Shown here: positions 52,451 through 64,000 of the stretch, piece after piece
Numbering within the stretch: the first letter of the stretch is position 1
Layout: each line of letters opens with the position of its first letter
Assembly: GCA_950295325.1 (NCBI GenBank)
Contig: OX485804.1
Location: forward strand, 40,670,001-40,734,000
Source of the DNA: Polytrichum commune
Taxonomy: Eukaryota; Streptophyta; Polytrichopsida; Polytrichales; Polytrichaceae
DNA length: 64,000 nucleotides
Direction of reading: 5' to 3'
The notes under the pieces: model-generated
The model's database searches: none
What the model was told of the DNA's origin: nothing
The model's input: only the letters and a program-made list of their open reading frames with translations
Position numbers and translations under genes: made by a program

Positions 52451-53908
52451 TATAAAAAATGATGACATTTGGTTTTTGGACATGGGGAACGTGTTTTGGG
52501 ATTGAGGCAAGCAAATGTGGGATATGTCCACTTAAAATTCAAATAGGGCCATAATTGCTTTTCAAACATATCAATTGTTTCTAAATATATGCATCCTCAT
52601 GTTTACCGTTTGGATTCGAGTAATCAAAAATTGTGTTTTCTTTGAAATAAATAGCTTAAAGCAAACTATATCTGACATGTGTCCAAAGCAAGTATAGGGA
52701 GCTACAATAAATAGCTTCAAACATATTTTTATATATAGGCTAAACTCACATGCGACAATGTGGAAGACAAAATGCCACCTTGAAAAAATAAGGCAATTAT
52801 CAAGAAGGCAACACAACTTGAAAATAAGATTTGGGCAGCCCCACGAACTATTCCATCGTGTGGTTGCCACGGTTTGATCTTGACAGTCAAAGCACTCTTG
52901 AATGGTATAAGAAAAAATGGCATTGCCCTCATTACTCTTGTATCCAATACGCGAGGATGATTTGAGAAAAATCTTAATCTAACACCCACTTTAATGTCCC
53001 CAAATAAAATCATGAAAATTGTTATAAAATACACTACTCTACACTTGGCCCTTTCAGTGAGGGGTTAATTGAATGCACCATATCAAATTAACAATTCAAA
53101 TTATTAGTAAACAATATGAAAAAATCTACCCGACCGACACCAAATTTACATTACCAATACTTGGTAAGTATCACAAATGAACAAACCTTTGTATGTGGAG
53201 GTTGTTATTTGGACCGATACCATCATAATGATATTAGCGCGAAGTTACATAAATATGATGGTTCTTGCATTATAAATAAAACATGCACCCTCCTAGTATT
53301 ACACACATCTCTCTCTCTCTCTCTCTCTCTCGTGATACCCATCCACTACTAACCTCCCACTTGCCAAATGGCTTATACCACAGTGGTTATGGGACTTAGT
53401 GTGATTCACACTAATTATGAGGAGATTTTGAATGTTATCATGACGCTCATAACATTATTAAGCAGTCACTATGGGCTAGGTGGGACTATGAATAAGTTAT
53501 ATAGTATTCCGAACTATACCTTGCTTATTCTCCCTTACCAATAAATTCAACCTGATAAACTCAAGTGAATCATTATGACTAATATTATTAGAATGAAATG
53601 GTGGATAGCAACTGAATAATGGTATGCTCTTGTGACATTGAAAACCGATTACGATTCATTGTGAGACCATATATTTCAATCCTCCCAATAGATGCCACAC
53701 AAGCAAGTTTGCAGGATTTCTAAGTCACACTAGTAACCCAACTTAGTTGTAGTTAACTCTTAGAGTTGCCCTTTGTTACACTAAGTGTGGACTCCCCTTT
53801 CGCTCATTCATCTTTCTTCTTATTGGAGTCCATGTTTTTGTAGAGGTTCGAGAGAGGGAAATACTAGCCTTGTTTCATGGGGACAAGTTTATGTTCCCAT
53901 GGTACCGT
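52451..53908. other. Non-coding stretch with a (CT)n microsatellite
   Basis: A CT repeat lies at 53,308-53,331. No gene is recognised. Confidence 0.45.
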
Positions 53909-54949
53909 CAGTGGTAATTTTTGACAAGGGGTCCCATCTATCTTGTGACGGGCTGTAATTTCTTGACCTGTTTTTGTGACGGGTTCATCCAATATAAACC
54001 AGTTTTTTGACGGGCAAAATTCTCATTTGACGGGTTGAATTTATTTAATGCTCATTTACAAAGTAAACTTCAACATGTATTCAAAGAATGAAGTCCCTTT
54101 GCAATACATCATAAATTCTTGTACTAAAATACCAATAAACTTTTATATCAAAAACATTTATATGTAAATGTCCACTATCCACAACCTCAACCCAAAAAAA
54201 TTGGGATCACTCAATCCAATGCTAGAATACGTCTATCTCGCATATTTCTCCATTCTTGCATAACAGCTAACCAATCTATATCTCCCACATCTATGCCACA
54301 TAGAGATACGCGCATTAACGCGTCCAATGTATTCAATCGAAGTCGAGAACGCAATGCACTCTTCACCAAATTTTGCTTTGAAAATCCCCTCTCGCATATT
54401 GCAATACTCGATGGTATTACAAGCACCTTCTGCCATAATCTTGTGAGATTGGGCCAATTGGTCCTCCACTGAGTCTACTGCTCTACGTTAAGTGATGTGC
54501 GAGCTTCTCAAAGAGACAACATTGCAGGACATTATGGCAACCGCAAATACGCTACGAAAAATGCATAAGAACATACCTCAGGTACTCAACAGATCCCAAC
54601 TTGACGAGCTGAGAGAAGCAAACCTCAACAGATAAGGCTGATAAGCTGTTGTCTATGAAACAATGTTTAACTTGTCGTGGCGGCTTCTATCGTGCTTTAC
54701 GGGAGCCCTAGCATGAATGAATGCCTGTTGGGAATTTAAGATGATTAGTAGATGAATGTAGGGAACTTGTAAAGTTAAATCTGTGACAGGTCATCTCAGA
54801 CTGGGTCCTGTCATTTGACGGGCATTTTAAAAGCTTTATGTCTTTTGACAGATTCAGTTTTACATTTTTCTGTCTTGTGACGAGTTGTGGTAAAATTCGA
54901 CGGAAATTTGACATGTGACGGGTTGTGACGGGTGCAAAAATTAACCCTG
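53909..54949. mobile_element. hAT element, internally deleted, 1,041 bp, with 8-bp target duplication
   Basis: The ends are short imperfect inverted repeats, CAGTGGTAATTTTTG on the left and CAGGGTTAATTTTTG (inverted) on the right. The perfect 8-bp duplication GGTACCGT flanks them (53,901-53,908 and 54,950-54,957). Multiple sub-terminal TGACGGG words occur on both sides, a typical hAT arrangement. It contains only the C-terminal piece of a transposase. Confidence 0.9.
54211..54426 (-). pseudogene. hAT transposase C-terminal dimerisation domain fragment
   Basis: LVIPSSIAICERGFSKQNLV followed by KSALRSRLRLNTLDALMRV is the signature of the hAT dimerisation region. The frame lacks a start and the catalytic part. 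The rest was lost by internal deletion. An overlapping frame on the same strand is a shadow. Confidence 0.85.
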
Positions 54950-54970
54950 GGTACCGTGCCTATACTAGGA

Positions 54971-55312
54971 CACAATTACACGGTTATTCATGTCCTCCGT
55001 ACTTTTGTGGACATGCGTGGTGATAAGAATGGATTTAGTGTAGATAAGATAAAGGATATCGTAGTATTGTGTCACTTGTGGAAAGTGACACATTACTATG
55101 ACTAAGTCGCCCAATGATTTTGCCGATGTTGTAGTAATGTGTCACTTGTGAATGCGGCAATATAATTGGGGGACTTACTCGGAGTAATGTGTCACTTTTC
55201 ATAGGTGACACATTACTACGATTTCCGTTATCTTATCTACCTTTCTCTTCATCAAATCCATTCTTATTATCATTTGTATCCACTAAAGTAGAGGACACGA
55301 ATAACAATACGG
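54971..55312. mobile_element. Long hairpin (foldback) element, about 340 bp
   Basis: The arms pair nearly end to end: GGTTATTCATGTCCTC / GTTATTCGTGTCCTC, AAGAATGGATTT, AGATAAGATAA, ATCGTAGTA.TGTGTCAC. The centre has several TAATGTGTCAC words. It lies 14 bp beyond the hAT target duplication. Transcripts would fold into a long dsRNA. Confidence 0.75.
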
Positions 55313-55679
55313 CCAAAGGGATATGACCATGAAACTCATCTAAAGGCCGATATCATGGAAAATGGGGTCTGAATGTTGTGTGGTTCCAAGTCTTCATGGG
55401 TTAGTGTGAGACATACATGATCAAGTTCTCAACTGAATGCTACTTCGTCCTACTTGTGTGGGTATTTCTTTGTAATAAATTAAAACCAAGGATTGTAAAA
55501 TTTTGATGGGTCGTGATTTCATGATAATCTCTTTGAGGTGGACTTGACACAACCTCCAGTAGACCATAAAGCATTATTCAATGTATGTCATGTAGGACTT
55601 CATGTAGGTTTCCCGTCCATTCAATCTTCCTTTATCTTTAAGACCCTTATTTTGTTGACAACCTAATGTCAGAGATGGC

Positions 55680-56405
55680 TTATGCCCTTTGTGATGAACT
55701 TGGAAGTGCTCAATCATTTAAGTTTTAACCATTTATTTTGGGTTTGTTTAATACACATTGGTTGTGGCAGAAAAGGTGGAGGTGTAGGGATAGAAAGAGG
55801 AGAGATAAAGTGCCAAAAAGGAGATAAACTCCTTGTATGCACATGGCTTATACCATTTGAGATGTATTCAAAAGTTCTCAACCATTAAAGTTTCAAATGC
55901 CATTTTTAGACATGTTCTACACATATACATTCAAGTTTTAGATTTCAATACTAGGATTGAACTCATCATGTTCTTCACATTTGTAATAGTTGTGGTGAAG
56001 TAGGTGGAGGCGTATGGATAGAAAGAGGAGAGGTAAAGTGTGAAGAGGAGGAGATCCACTCCTTGTCAACGCATGGGTTGGGATTGAAAATACCAAGGGT
56101 TTGCAAGGAAATAAATATTACCCGTCTTTGAATATAGTCAAAGGCCATATCAATTAGTCTATTTGATTTGTAGTCAGGTTTCGAAAAAGACATGACGAAA
56201 AACAACATTTTGCTAGTTCCAGCTATATGGATGTAGTTTTCAAATCACCTTGTACAACTTCTTCTTTTTATGCTCACTCCAAATCAAGCATTTAAATAAA
56301 AGAAATACATCTTATAATACATATTTGATTTAACTTGGGGCCCCAAGGTTGTTAAATGGTCGTTTTACCCCTACATTCTTTTATTTGAGTTCATATAGTA
56401 TAATA
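55680..56405 (-). repeat. Long repeat unit, minus copy (partner 51.5-52.4 kb)
   Basis: Inverted relative of the plus copy. It also carries its own internal duplication (GTGGCAGAAAAGGTGGAGG and GTGGTGAAGTAGGTGGAGG blocks). Together the two form an inverted pair with about 3.2 kb between them, containing the hAT and foldback elements. Confidence 0.7.
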
Positions 56406-57599
56406 TCATGTGACATGTTATTTTTATCATTGTTATGAAAATGAAGCTTTAAGCTTTGTGAACATGTAGAGAACATTTTTTACTATCCCCATATGGTACA
56501 TGTCAATATTCTGATAAATATGTCTAAATGGTCTCAAAATCCAGCATTTTGATTTAATACATGTTTGACAACAAAATCCATGAACAATAAATAAATATAG
56601 CAAACTACATTTTTGGTTTCCACTACCTAAATCATGTATCGGTGTCAATGGTTAGGAGGAGCGTCGAGGAGCCTTTAATTGTAAGGAATGACTATTTTTA
56701 TCTAATACGGAGTTTTTAGACCTCAATAAACTTTTGTTAAAAATTATATTAAAAAAATCAAATATGGATATGAAAAAACTTGCACTTGAAAAAGATTGAA
56801 CTACGTGCTCAAGATATGATAAGCATCTATGGACTCAATAGTCAACATAATTACCAGGGACACACATGACCACTTAATGAGCATAATAATCGACATTTTG
56901 ATATTGAGTTAGATATTCATGTGAACTCCTAAGATTATGGGGGAAGTGGCTATGGCCTCACTTTGGATTTGCTAACCATCTTGTAGGTACCAATCGCATG
57001 TTTCGTATCCAAGGAGAAGAGGACTAGTTGGAAAAACAACACAATAATTTGAGACCCATCTACATGCCTTAGAGGAAGACAATGCTATTGAATCGAGAGT
57101 TATTTCATGGCAAATCGCGAGTCATCCCATGTAAGATGGAGACTGGGGAGATATCATATACCTCTCATTCATCCAACATAAAAGCCATGAAATATAATGC
57201 AGCCCATAGGTTTCTTTCTTTTGAATTTCACTTGACACCGGAATTAGCTTAAAGACCCCGAATTAGTCTATTCAAGGGCATTTGAGATGAATTGACAACA
57301 AACATATAGAGGCCAATTTTTTTATGTTGCATGGATGACATGTACGTTTGGAGACGGTCATTCCCTCTCTCCACATAAAACATCATGATATTTGTAGAAT
57401 GGATGGGACTAAAATCCTTCACTATGTTTACATGTTAAAAATATGAGTTTATGAATGAGTTAATTTCCAATAGGGTTGTTTTTTAAGCAATGAACCGATT
57501 ATGAAAGTAGGTAGCTCATATACATATTTTTGTGCATGTCAAGGCACAAATAGGGCCGCATAGACACCTAGGGGTTGACAGGGTTATGAGCCCCATGTA
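56406..57599. other. Non-coding stretch with a diverged repeat copy
   Basis: 56,760-56,880 resembles the 23.3/63.0 kb dispersed repeat. No gene is seen. Confidence 0.4.
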
Positions 57600-57639
57600 G
57601 ATTCCGACGATACATGGGGACCAGTGTGTATGTTTGACA

Positions 57640-57905
57640 AATTTCATTTGACGTTCAACTTCAAATCCAGAATGTCATGTGACATTTTCAAAAACAAAAA
57701 TGAATGTCAATTGACATCTACATCTTCTTCTAAAATGTCACCTTAATGGCATATGCCTAGTGGTACATGGCATTTCAATTCTAAAGTGTCAATTGACATG
57801 TGGTTTTTTTCTTCCCAAGTCACACTACATGTCAAATTCTAAATCATGTGTGTCAATTGACGTGCAATTTATTGTTGTGCAACATTCTGCATGTCAAATG
57901 TCATA
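57640..57905. repeat. Cluster of TGTCAATTGACAT-type palindromes
   Basis: The palindrome GTCAATTGAC occurs three times (with CAAATGTCA, TGTCATGTGACAT variants) within about 270 bp, mixed with ATGTCAAA words. It looks like part of a foldback element. No clear outer ends. Confidence 0.5.
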
Positions 57906-59230
57906 AACTTGCAAAATCTTTGTCAAACATACACATTGATGGGGACCTTACATTGCAAGAGGTAGTCCATCCCACAACACATCTTACGTCCGGGAGAAAC
58001 TTTGGCTTGGGGCCAACCACAAGATTACGAGAGGCCAAGGGTTCATGACACCCATGTAAGTCGAGGATAAAAACATTATAGTTCATGTATTTCTTTTTAT
58101 AGTTGATTTGATCTTGGATTGAACATGCAAGACCTCACTCGATCTAAGGTAATGAGGGATTAAAGCAACAGTTTTAGAAATTTTTGCTGTTTCAAGAAGG
58201 TTAAGTAGCTTGGATTTTTTTTAAACTTTCATATGTTACCAAATCTACACAAAGTTTACATGAAGAAAAAAGATTGAAATTAAAAAATTCATATGCAACC
58301 TACAAAACTTCACAAAGTGATCTTCAAGGAAAGAGTTTTTTACTCTTCACTAGGGGGGGTCTATTGATGTTAGATTGCTAAGTGAGAATCACCACAAAAT
58401 CAACCTTATTATGGGCAAGGATCTTCTACTAAATGAAGGTATTGTCCCTTTTGTGGATCACTTCTTACATTGCCTTGTCGAGCAGACATATTCATGATTA
58501 ACCATCATAATTGGCCACAGTTGGTGCTCTATTAAAAATGGATATTGTATCATTCTTACACCACTGTTATGAATGGGCAAAGTGGTGCAATTTTATACTT
58601 AATGCCACATAGGATTAATCGCTTTGAACAATGACTTACTCGATGGCACCGTTGCGCTCACTTGTTGACGGCTTAAAGATTTAAAATATGTGTCACCAAA
58701 AGGAAGGTGTTACTTTAAGGCCTCAACACCTTAGCGAAAGTAAGTTGGGATGAATCAACCACAACCCTATCAAAACTTGTGGACTCCCTATTGAAATTTG
58801 ATTCATTAGCACTACAACCCAACTCCAAGCCAAAAGGATTCAACAAATAGAAAATCGAAAACAAGAAAGCTATGTCATGACTAAAGTGAAGTGTTCCTTG
58901 ATCACATGGCTCAAGTGCAACTTTGTGATTCGACTAGTGCAAATGAGAAGCAGTTTCGGAAGAAAAAAAAGGTTGTTTTCTTATATGTGTGCAAGTGACC
59001 ATTTCCATTTGTCAAGCCTCTATATACTAGAGTGACCAACCATTTTCTTTACCTACTATAGAAAACTATCCATGTGTCAATTCAAGCATACCTACAAGTG
59101 GCGCTTCCTTCACAACAAATTCACATGGTTATACGAACTGAAGACCAATAGAAAATCAATAGTTTCTCCACTTCAAATCTAGTGCCCCCCCCCCCCCCCA
59201 ATTTCCAAACCTACAAATCCTAACTTGTAA
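57906..59230. other. Non-coding stretch with a poly(C) run
   Basis: A run of about 15 C lies at 59,185-59,200. No gene recognised. Confidence 0.4.
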
Positions 59231-59244
59231 AGAGAGGGAATCAT

Positions 59245-59292
<48 letters not shown>
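59245..59292. repeat. (CT)n microsatellite
   Basis: About 23 CT units. The long Arg-Glu ORF across it on the minus strand is a repeat artefact. Confidence 0.95.
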
Positions 59293-59295
<3 letters not shown>

Positions 59296-61379
59296 AGTAG
59301 GCAGCTAAGTCATTCCGGTGATTTGGTGGTATCTTTGTGTTAGTAAAGCAAGAAGTTAGCGTCAACTAAAGGTCACAAAGCAGAGAGGGCCACTCTAACT
59401 ATAAGTTAGCGGGCTTTGTCTAGATTCCCTGCCCGGTTGGTTTGGTGGGAGGACCAGTCGCCAGTGGTGGTACGACCCATTCTCCATGGCAATTTAACTT
59501 ACTAGAAGCAGCTTTCTTCATCGCTTATCAATTGTAACTGGGAAAAAGGATGGGATTGGACTGCAAGCCTTCTCACTGGCAACACTCTGCAACACCTAGC
59601 TTGTGAGTCATAAATAGTCTATTACACTTACTGGTGTGGGTCACCAATGAACTGTTTTTATCATCATTGGTTACATTGAGTGGCTTGCATTGGCCAAATT
59701 GGAGCTAGAAACAACTCATGTTGGTAGGAATTGTTCGTTGATGGCCCGCACCAGTAAGTGTGGGCATGCATTAATCACTCCATAATCAATATGAACATGA
59801 TTGAGATGGCCTATGTATTCAATTAAGAAATCAACAAACATACCCTTCCAAAAATCATAACTCCAATTTTCAAAAATCAAGAAAACTCCAATTTTCAATC
59901 CGATTTTTGTTGTGTGGATCTAATTGTAGAAGTTGGAAAACATTGAAAAATGAACCGCATAATACCCACATATCTTAAGGTATCTTATGATGTTAGATTT
60001 GGACATGAGACCTCAAGTTTTGTCCAAAGGGGACCCGTTCACCCAATCCGAGAGTTTCAAGATTTGGGTAGTTAGAAGTGTGCCACATAGAAGCCAATGC
60101 GATGCCATGTCCTTGTGGAAAGTCGGATATCGAGGAGGGGGGGGGGGGGGGGGGGCTCACGTGTGGCAAAGCGACGGAACAAGGGCAACCAAGACACCGT
60201 CCTCCAATGAGAAGGATTGATCCTCAAAGCTCAATCAAAACCTCCGTAAAGGGCCGGTCAATTTATGATATTGTCTTGTCGGGTGTGACCGTTAGTTCCA
60301 CGCAAAACAAAAGAGGGAAAAAGAGAAGGGAGTAGGAAAAAAAGCAGTGGCAAGGGCGCAATACGAGTCTCCCAATGCATATGCAAGCCCAAGTGGCTTC
60401 ACACATATTTATGTGTGAAGAAGATGCCCTTGAAGAAGATGCCCTTGCTTGTTATTGTGCATAATTACAAAACTTCATTGACATGACATGGTGCCATCCC
60501 CAATCCTCAAAACGGATGACTCGACTCTCTACTTATTCCCACCCAACATGAGGGAAGAAAATTGGTTCTAAGTCCCTTGTTATTGGATAAGTTAGTATAC
60601 AATAATACGCTCAAATACTAAGATGGTTGATCCGTTGGTGATTTGCGGTGTGTTTGTGGTTTTGGAAATCTATGCTCACCATGGTCTCAACATCCAAAGG
60701 CAAAAAAGACATCGATCCCGCCCTCCTCCCACAAAATGGTGCTATGAAGTGGTTTTGAAGCTTGTAGAAGGTCACCGAGACTTGAAGGAAGAAGCATATA
60801 TTTGTTGCACATGAGTGTTGTCCATTGTACAGAGTAACCATCTTTAATAGTGTTGGTAATACCTTGAACCGGGCCCGAAACCAAACATGCTTAAAAAACG
60901 AACTTTTGAGGTCATAGTGAGAGACACTCATTGTGTAGTCAATGAACTTTGCCACACCTCTAGAATAGACATGTGAACTTGATAATTGAAATATCCGACC
61001 CTTGCATATATGTATATAAATAAATATATAGAGGGCCCCCACCCATCCAATCAACCAATTCATTAGCTACCCCAACTCGAGAATTTGAACTTTGCAATTG
61101 TTTGATATTCTCGTAATTTGTTGATTTGAAGACATTTTTTGGTCTCATGTCTTCATGATTAAGTTGCTTTCCACATACACGTGGCTGATCGTAAAGTATG
61201 TTGGTGATAGTTGATTGAATTTCACTTGACATTAAGAAAGAGCGTACTAGGTTCATTGGAATGCACCCAAAGCAATAAAAGGTTATTGTGGGGTCGATGA
61301 TGAATAATGTAAGCCGCAATATATCATGTGTTTAAGTACACCGCTTACGGTGTTTAGATGTTATTGTGAGGCGTATGCT
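59293..61379. other. Non-coding stretch with repeat fragments and a poly(G) run
   Basis: 59,790-59,990 is a diverged copy of the 23.3 kb dispersed repeat. A poly(G) run of about 17 lies at 60,136-60,154. GAAGAAGATGCCCTT is duplicated at 60,416-60,446. No gene recognised. Confidence 0.4.
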
Positions 61380-61870
61380 AGGTTACATTAATGATCAATA
61401 ACTTCACCATTAGTGTCACCTCATGACACTTGGTGGTCAAGTGCGCTTACTCATATCTTGGCATGAGTATGTTCAATAATGTTATGACATGTATACCTAT
61501 GCTACACAATGGTCTACAAGTTCACTAAAAGTGTACACAACTGACACTTGACATTAGTATGCTCAAGAATACCTTCCCCTTGCATACTAAAAATGTAAGC
61601 ATGTGACACTCGCCATTGGTATGCTCAAGAATATCTTCCTCTTACATACTCAAACACAAAACTATCATACACAAAACTATCATACCAAGTGTCTCAACGT
61701 GTTACACTAAATGATATAGTGTAAATAAAAATTCACTTCAAGAAGTTTTTTTTTATGAATAATAATATTATGTTGATAATTGGCAGATGTGACACTTTGA
61801 GACCTCTAGGCATCTACCTTAGGTTTTTTTTTGCCAATACATAAAGGTCTGGGTTGAATTTCCCTTTGTA
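61380..61870 (+). repeat. Dispersed repeat, copy 2 (partner at 3.4-3.9 kb)
   Basis: Same order of blocks as the first copy. It also contains an internal duplication of the TATGCTCAAGAATA.CTTCC segment. Confidence 0.65.
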
Positions 61871-62984
61871 ATTTGAGGTACCCTTACTTTGTATACCGTA
61901 GTTTAATAGCAGGTTCGGCACAAAATAATTCTAAAAATAGATGCCTAAAATTTTGGAATATTATTGGCATTTTTTGCCGAATATAAAATTAATTATTTTT
62001 CAAAATTGCCTAAAAGTAAGAAATTTTTACTTCTCACCAGAGTTTTACTTACAGTGGAAGCATATGTGAATTTTGAAGGAGAGAAGGTGCTCCTTTTGTA
62101 TTCAAGCTCACGTACATTAGTCCACAAAGAATATGGGTTAAGAAGTAGCAAGACTCTAGGCGAGGCTTTTCAAATGTGTTGTACACAAATTTTTGGAGTC
62201 CAATTGAGCATAGAAGATGAAGTTTTATAGAATTTTGTCCAACTAACAAAAGTTGAGAAATCAATCCTTCTTCCACCTCCAACAAGTTTTGTGTCAAAAT
62301 AAGTCTTTATGCAAAAGATATGGACAAAACATTGCAGCCGTGTAAAGATCAAAAAATTAAAATGCGTTCATAACAGTTTTTTGGAGCTCATTTGTGCATA
62401 GAAGATCAACTTTTTTGGAATTTTGTTGGTCTAAGAAAAGTTTAGAAATCAAGTAATATTTCACCTCCAACAAATTTTATGTCATTTGAAGACTCTATGC
62501 AAAAGTTATGCGTGTTATAAAAATGACGTCTAACTAGGTGCTTCACCTCAAAGTTTACATATCCCATATGCATTGTTGAACACAACTCCACTCTACTTGC
62601 ATAAAGCACTGAGCATTCTCAACTCTTCACTCACATCTTACTTGTCATTCAATGCAAGAGAGATGTACAAGATATAAGTTGAAATAGAAAATTAAAAATG
62701 AATGTAAGCCGAATTTTTAAAAATTAAAAGAGAAAATTGCCAAAAATATGAATATACTATTTTTAGGTGCCAAACCTACTTTTTGAACTTTAATTAAATA
62801 TTAGGCAGCAAGTTGCCTAACCTGCTAGTAAACTACGGTAATGCACCCCATTTCTTTCGGAGTGCATTATGGTTTGGGCAGGGCATTACATTTCTCCAAC
62901 CAAATATAGGCGGTTGAAGTCCATCCTTGGGGATCTCATGTTTGGTAATGCACAAGGCAGGAAGTGCATACTGGGGAACACAAA
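61871..62984. other. Non-coding stretch
   Basis: A segment of about 120 bp (TTTTGGAATTTTGT...CACCTCCAACAA..TTTTGTGTCA) is tandemly duplicated at about 62,190-62,310 and 62,370-62,485. TAGTTTA/TAAACTA words with GGTTCGGCA lie at both ends (61,890-61,930 and 62,765-62,835), suggesting a TIR element I could not delimit. Confidence 0.4.
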
Positions 62985-63360
62985 CACGTAAGGTAGATGG
63001 GCTTAAGTGGCTTGTTTTCTTAATCATACCCCTAGATTTGATTGGTACGTGGTTTGGTGAGGATCAAGAGCAAACATCATAAAGCCACATGTTTAAAAGA
63101 GATTGAACTACATCTTCAAATGTTACTCACTACTCTACATTCAATAGTGAACACAAATGGGAGGACCTATGTATATAGTCAAGAAATCAACAACATGCAC
63201 TTCCGATAATAATAACTATATCAGGGGAGGTCCAATTTTCAATATGTTTTTTGCAAATGTTTCATCAATATATTTGTGAATGTAACACGAGTTTGTTGTG
63301 TAAATCTATTCGGTAGAAGTTGAAGAACATGGATTACAAACTGAATAACACCCACATAAC
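62985..63360 (+). repeat. Dispersed repeat, copy at 63.0 kb
   Basis: Closest partner of 23,295-23,720 by shared blocks. Same orientation. No coding potential. Confidence 0.7.
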
Positions 63361-63479
63361 CTTATGCTTGGCTATTACCTTGCATGATGTCCTTATTCCC
63401 CATACGCACTCCCCCTTATGCATTACCCACTACATAATGTGTGTGACAACTAAATACCATAAGCGGTGTAGTGTAATTA

Positions 63480-63550
63480 GGGTTGGTTTCCATGTAGGCC
63501 ATTGGCCCACTATATTTTGGTAGGCCAGCGGCCTATGTGGAAACTAACCC
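63480..63550. mobile_element. Tiny Harbinger-like MITE, 71 bp
   Basis: GGGTTGGTTTCCATGTAGGCC pairs with GGCCTATGTGGAAACTAACCC. TTA flanks both sides (63,477-63,479 and 63,551-63,553). Flanking sequence resembles 3,785-3,830, where no such hairpin is present. Confidence 0.7.
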
Positions 63551-63553
63551 TTA

Positions 63554-64000
63554 CATACTAAACTTCAAATTGAGAGAAGACAAAACGATGGCCCCTTCTC
63601 ACCTGACTTTAGCAAATAACCAAAGTTATTCCTAAAAATTCGGCAAAGCTCTCTCAATTATGGTAGAGGCACCCCAAGTATCCCGGTGCACCTACAAAAA
63701 CTCGCTCTGGAGATTTGCAAGTAGGTTCTAATTGAGTAGCTTTCACACACGTTCGTTGTTTTATCTACCCAACAATGACTATTAGATACGTTTCAAAGCA
63801 AGGCCAAACACCTAAACTTACCACCTCACCTACCTTACTATAAGTTTTTGTTTATGAAGCTCCTCGCGCCCTTATAGCTAAAACTAAAAGCAACCAACCA
63901 CAAGGGTCGGTGCTCAAGGCTTAAACCTCCATTTTCAACATCGGTAGCCAACTAGATTCGGGACTACATAGCAACGTTGGTGTGGACGCCATGTGTTAAG
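63554..64000. other. Non-coding stretch to the window end
   Basis: No gene or repeat recognised. Confidence 0.4.

Noticed and set aside
59156-59365. Arg-Glu repeat protein on the minus strand
   Set aside because: It is a translation of the (CT)n microsatellite.

Overview
This looks like nuclear DNA of a land plant, probably a seed-free one (moss, lycophyte, fern or similar). The organism cannot be named from the sequence alone. The case rests on multi-exon genes with clear plant homologues (a SLAC1/SLAH anion channel, a type-A hexokinase with a plastid-type leader, the TRAPP subunit TRAPPC2), AT-rich introns of 0.1-1.4 kb, very low gene density (four recognisable host genes in 64 kb) and a dense background of nested transposable elements, MITEs, microsatellites and poly(G)/poly(C) runs.

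Host genes. (1) 7.9-11.9 kb (+): SLAC1/SLAH-type anion channel, three coding exons, 615 aa, with a locally triplicated leader and a tandem-repeat first intron. (2) 13.6-16.6 kb (-): coiled-coil protein of unknown function, at least eight exons. (3) 18.5-21.0 kb (+): TRAPPC2/sedlin, five exons, 135 aa, with what reads as a minor-spliceosome AT-AC intron. Genes 2 and 3 are divergent. (4) 42.4-48.1 kb (-): nine-exon hexokinase, 599 aa. A gene-like, unrecognised stretch lies at 39.1-42.3 kb.

Mobile DNA. From about 24.3 to 38.6 kb lies a minus-strand non-LTR retrotransposon with an unusual order: AP-type endonuclease (GDFN), reverse transcriptase (YADD), RNase H, a Cys-rich knuckle, then a restriction-like PD-(D/E)XK endonuclease. 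This is the dual-endonuclease (Dualen/RandI-like) architecture. Two further fragments of the family are at 1-960 and 24.9-25.5 kb. A complete 7,638-bp Mutator-like element (27,169-34,806) is inserted in its reading frame, bounded by 47-bp terminal inverted repeats and a perfect 10-bp target duplication. That element carries two divergent genes: a MULE/SWIM transposase (+), and a seven-exon gene (-) whose product has the fold signature of a class-beta DNA N4/N6-methyltransferase with its catalytic motifs lost. A large intron of the second gene holds eight copies of an 18-20 bp palindrome at about 105-bp, then 55-bp, spacing. Both genes are broken (three in-frame stops; one stop plus a frameshift), so this copy is dead, but the layout is that of a transposon with an accessory, possibly anti-silencing, factor. 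This is the most interesting system in the window.

The rest is MITEs and relics: Harbinger-like elements with TAA/TTA target duplications (1.5, 22.7, 50.6, 63.5 kb), CACTA-like elements (2.9, 37.9 kb; related hairpins at 10.0, 49.8, 51.1 kb), a hAT element with an 8-bp duplication (53.9-54.9 kb), other hairpins (21.7, 25.7, 40.3, 41.2, 55.0 kb), and dispersed or inverted repeats shared between distant parts of the window.
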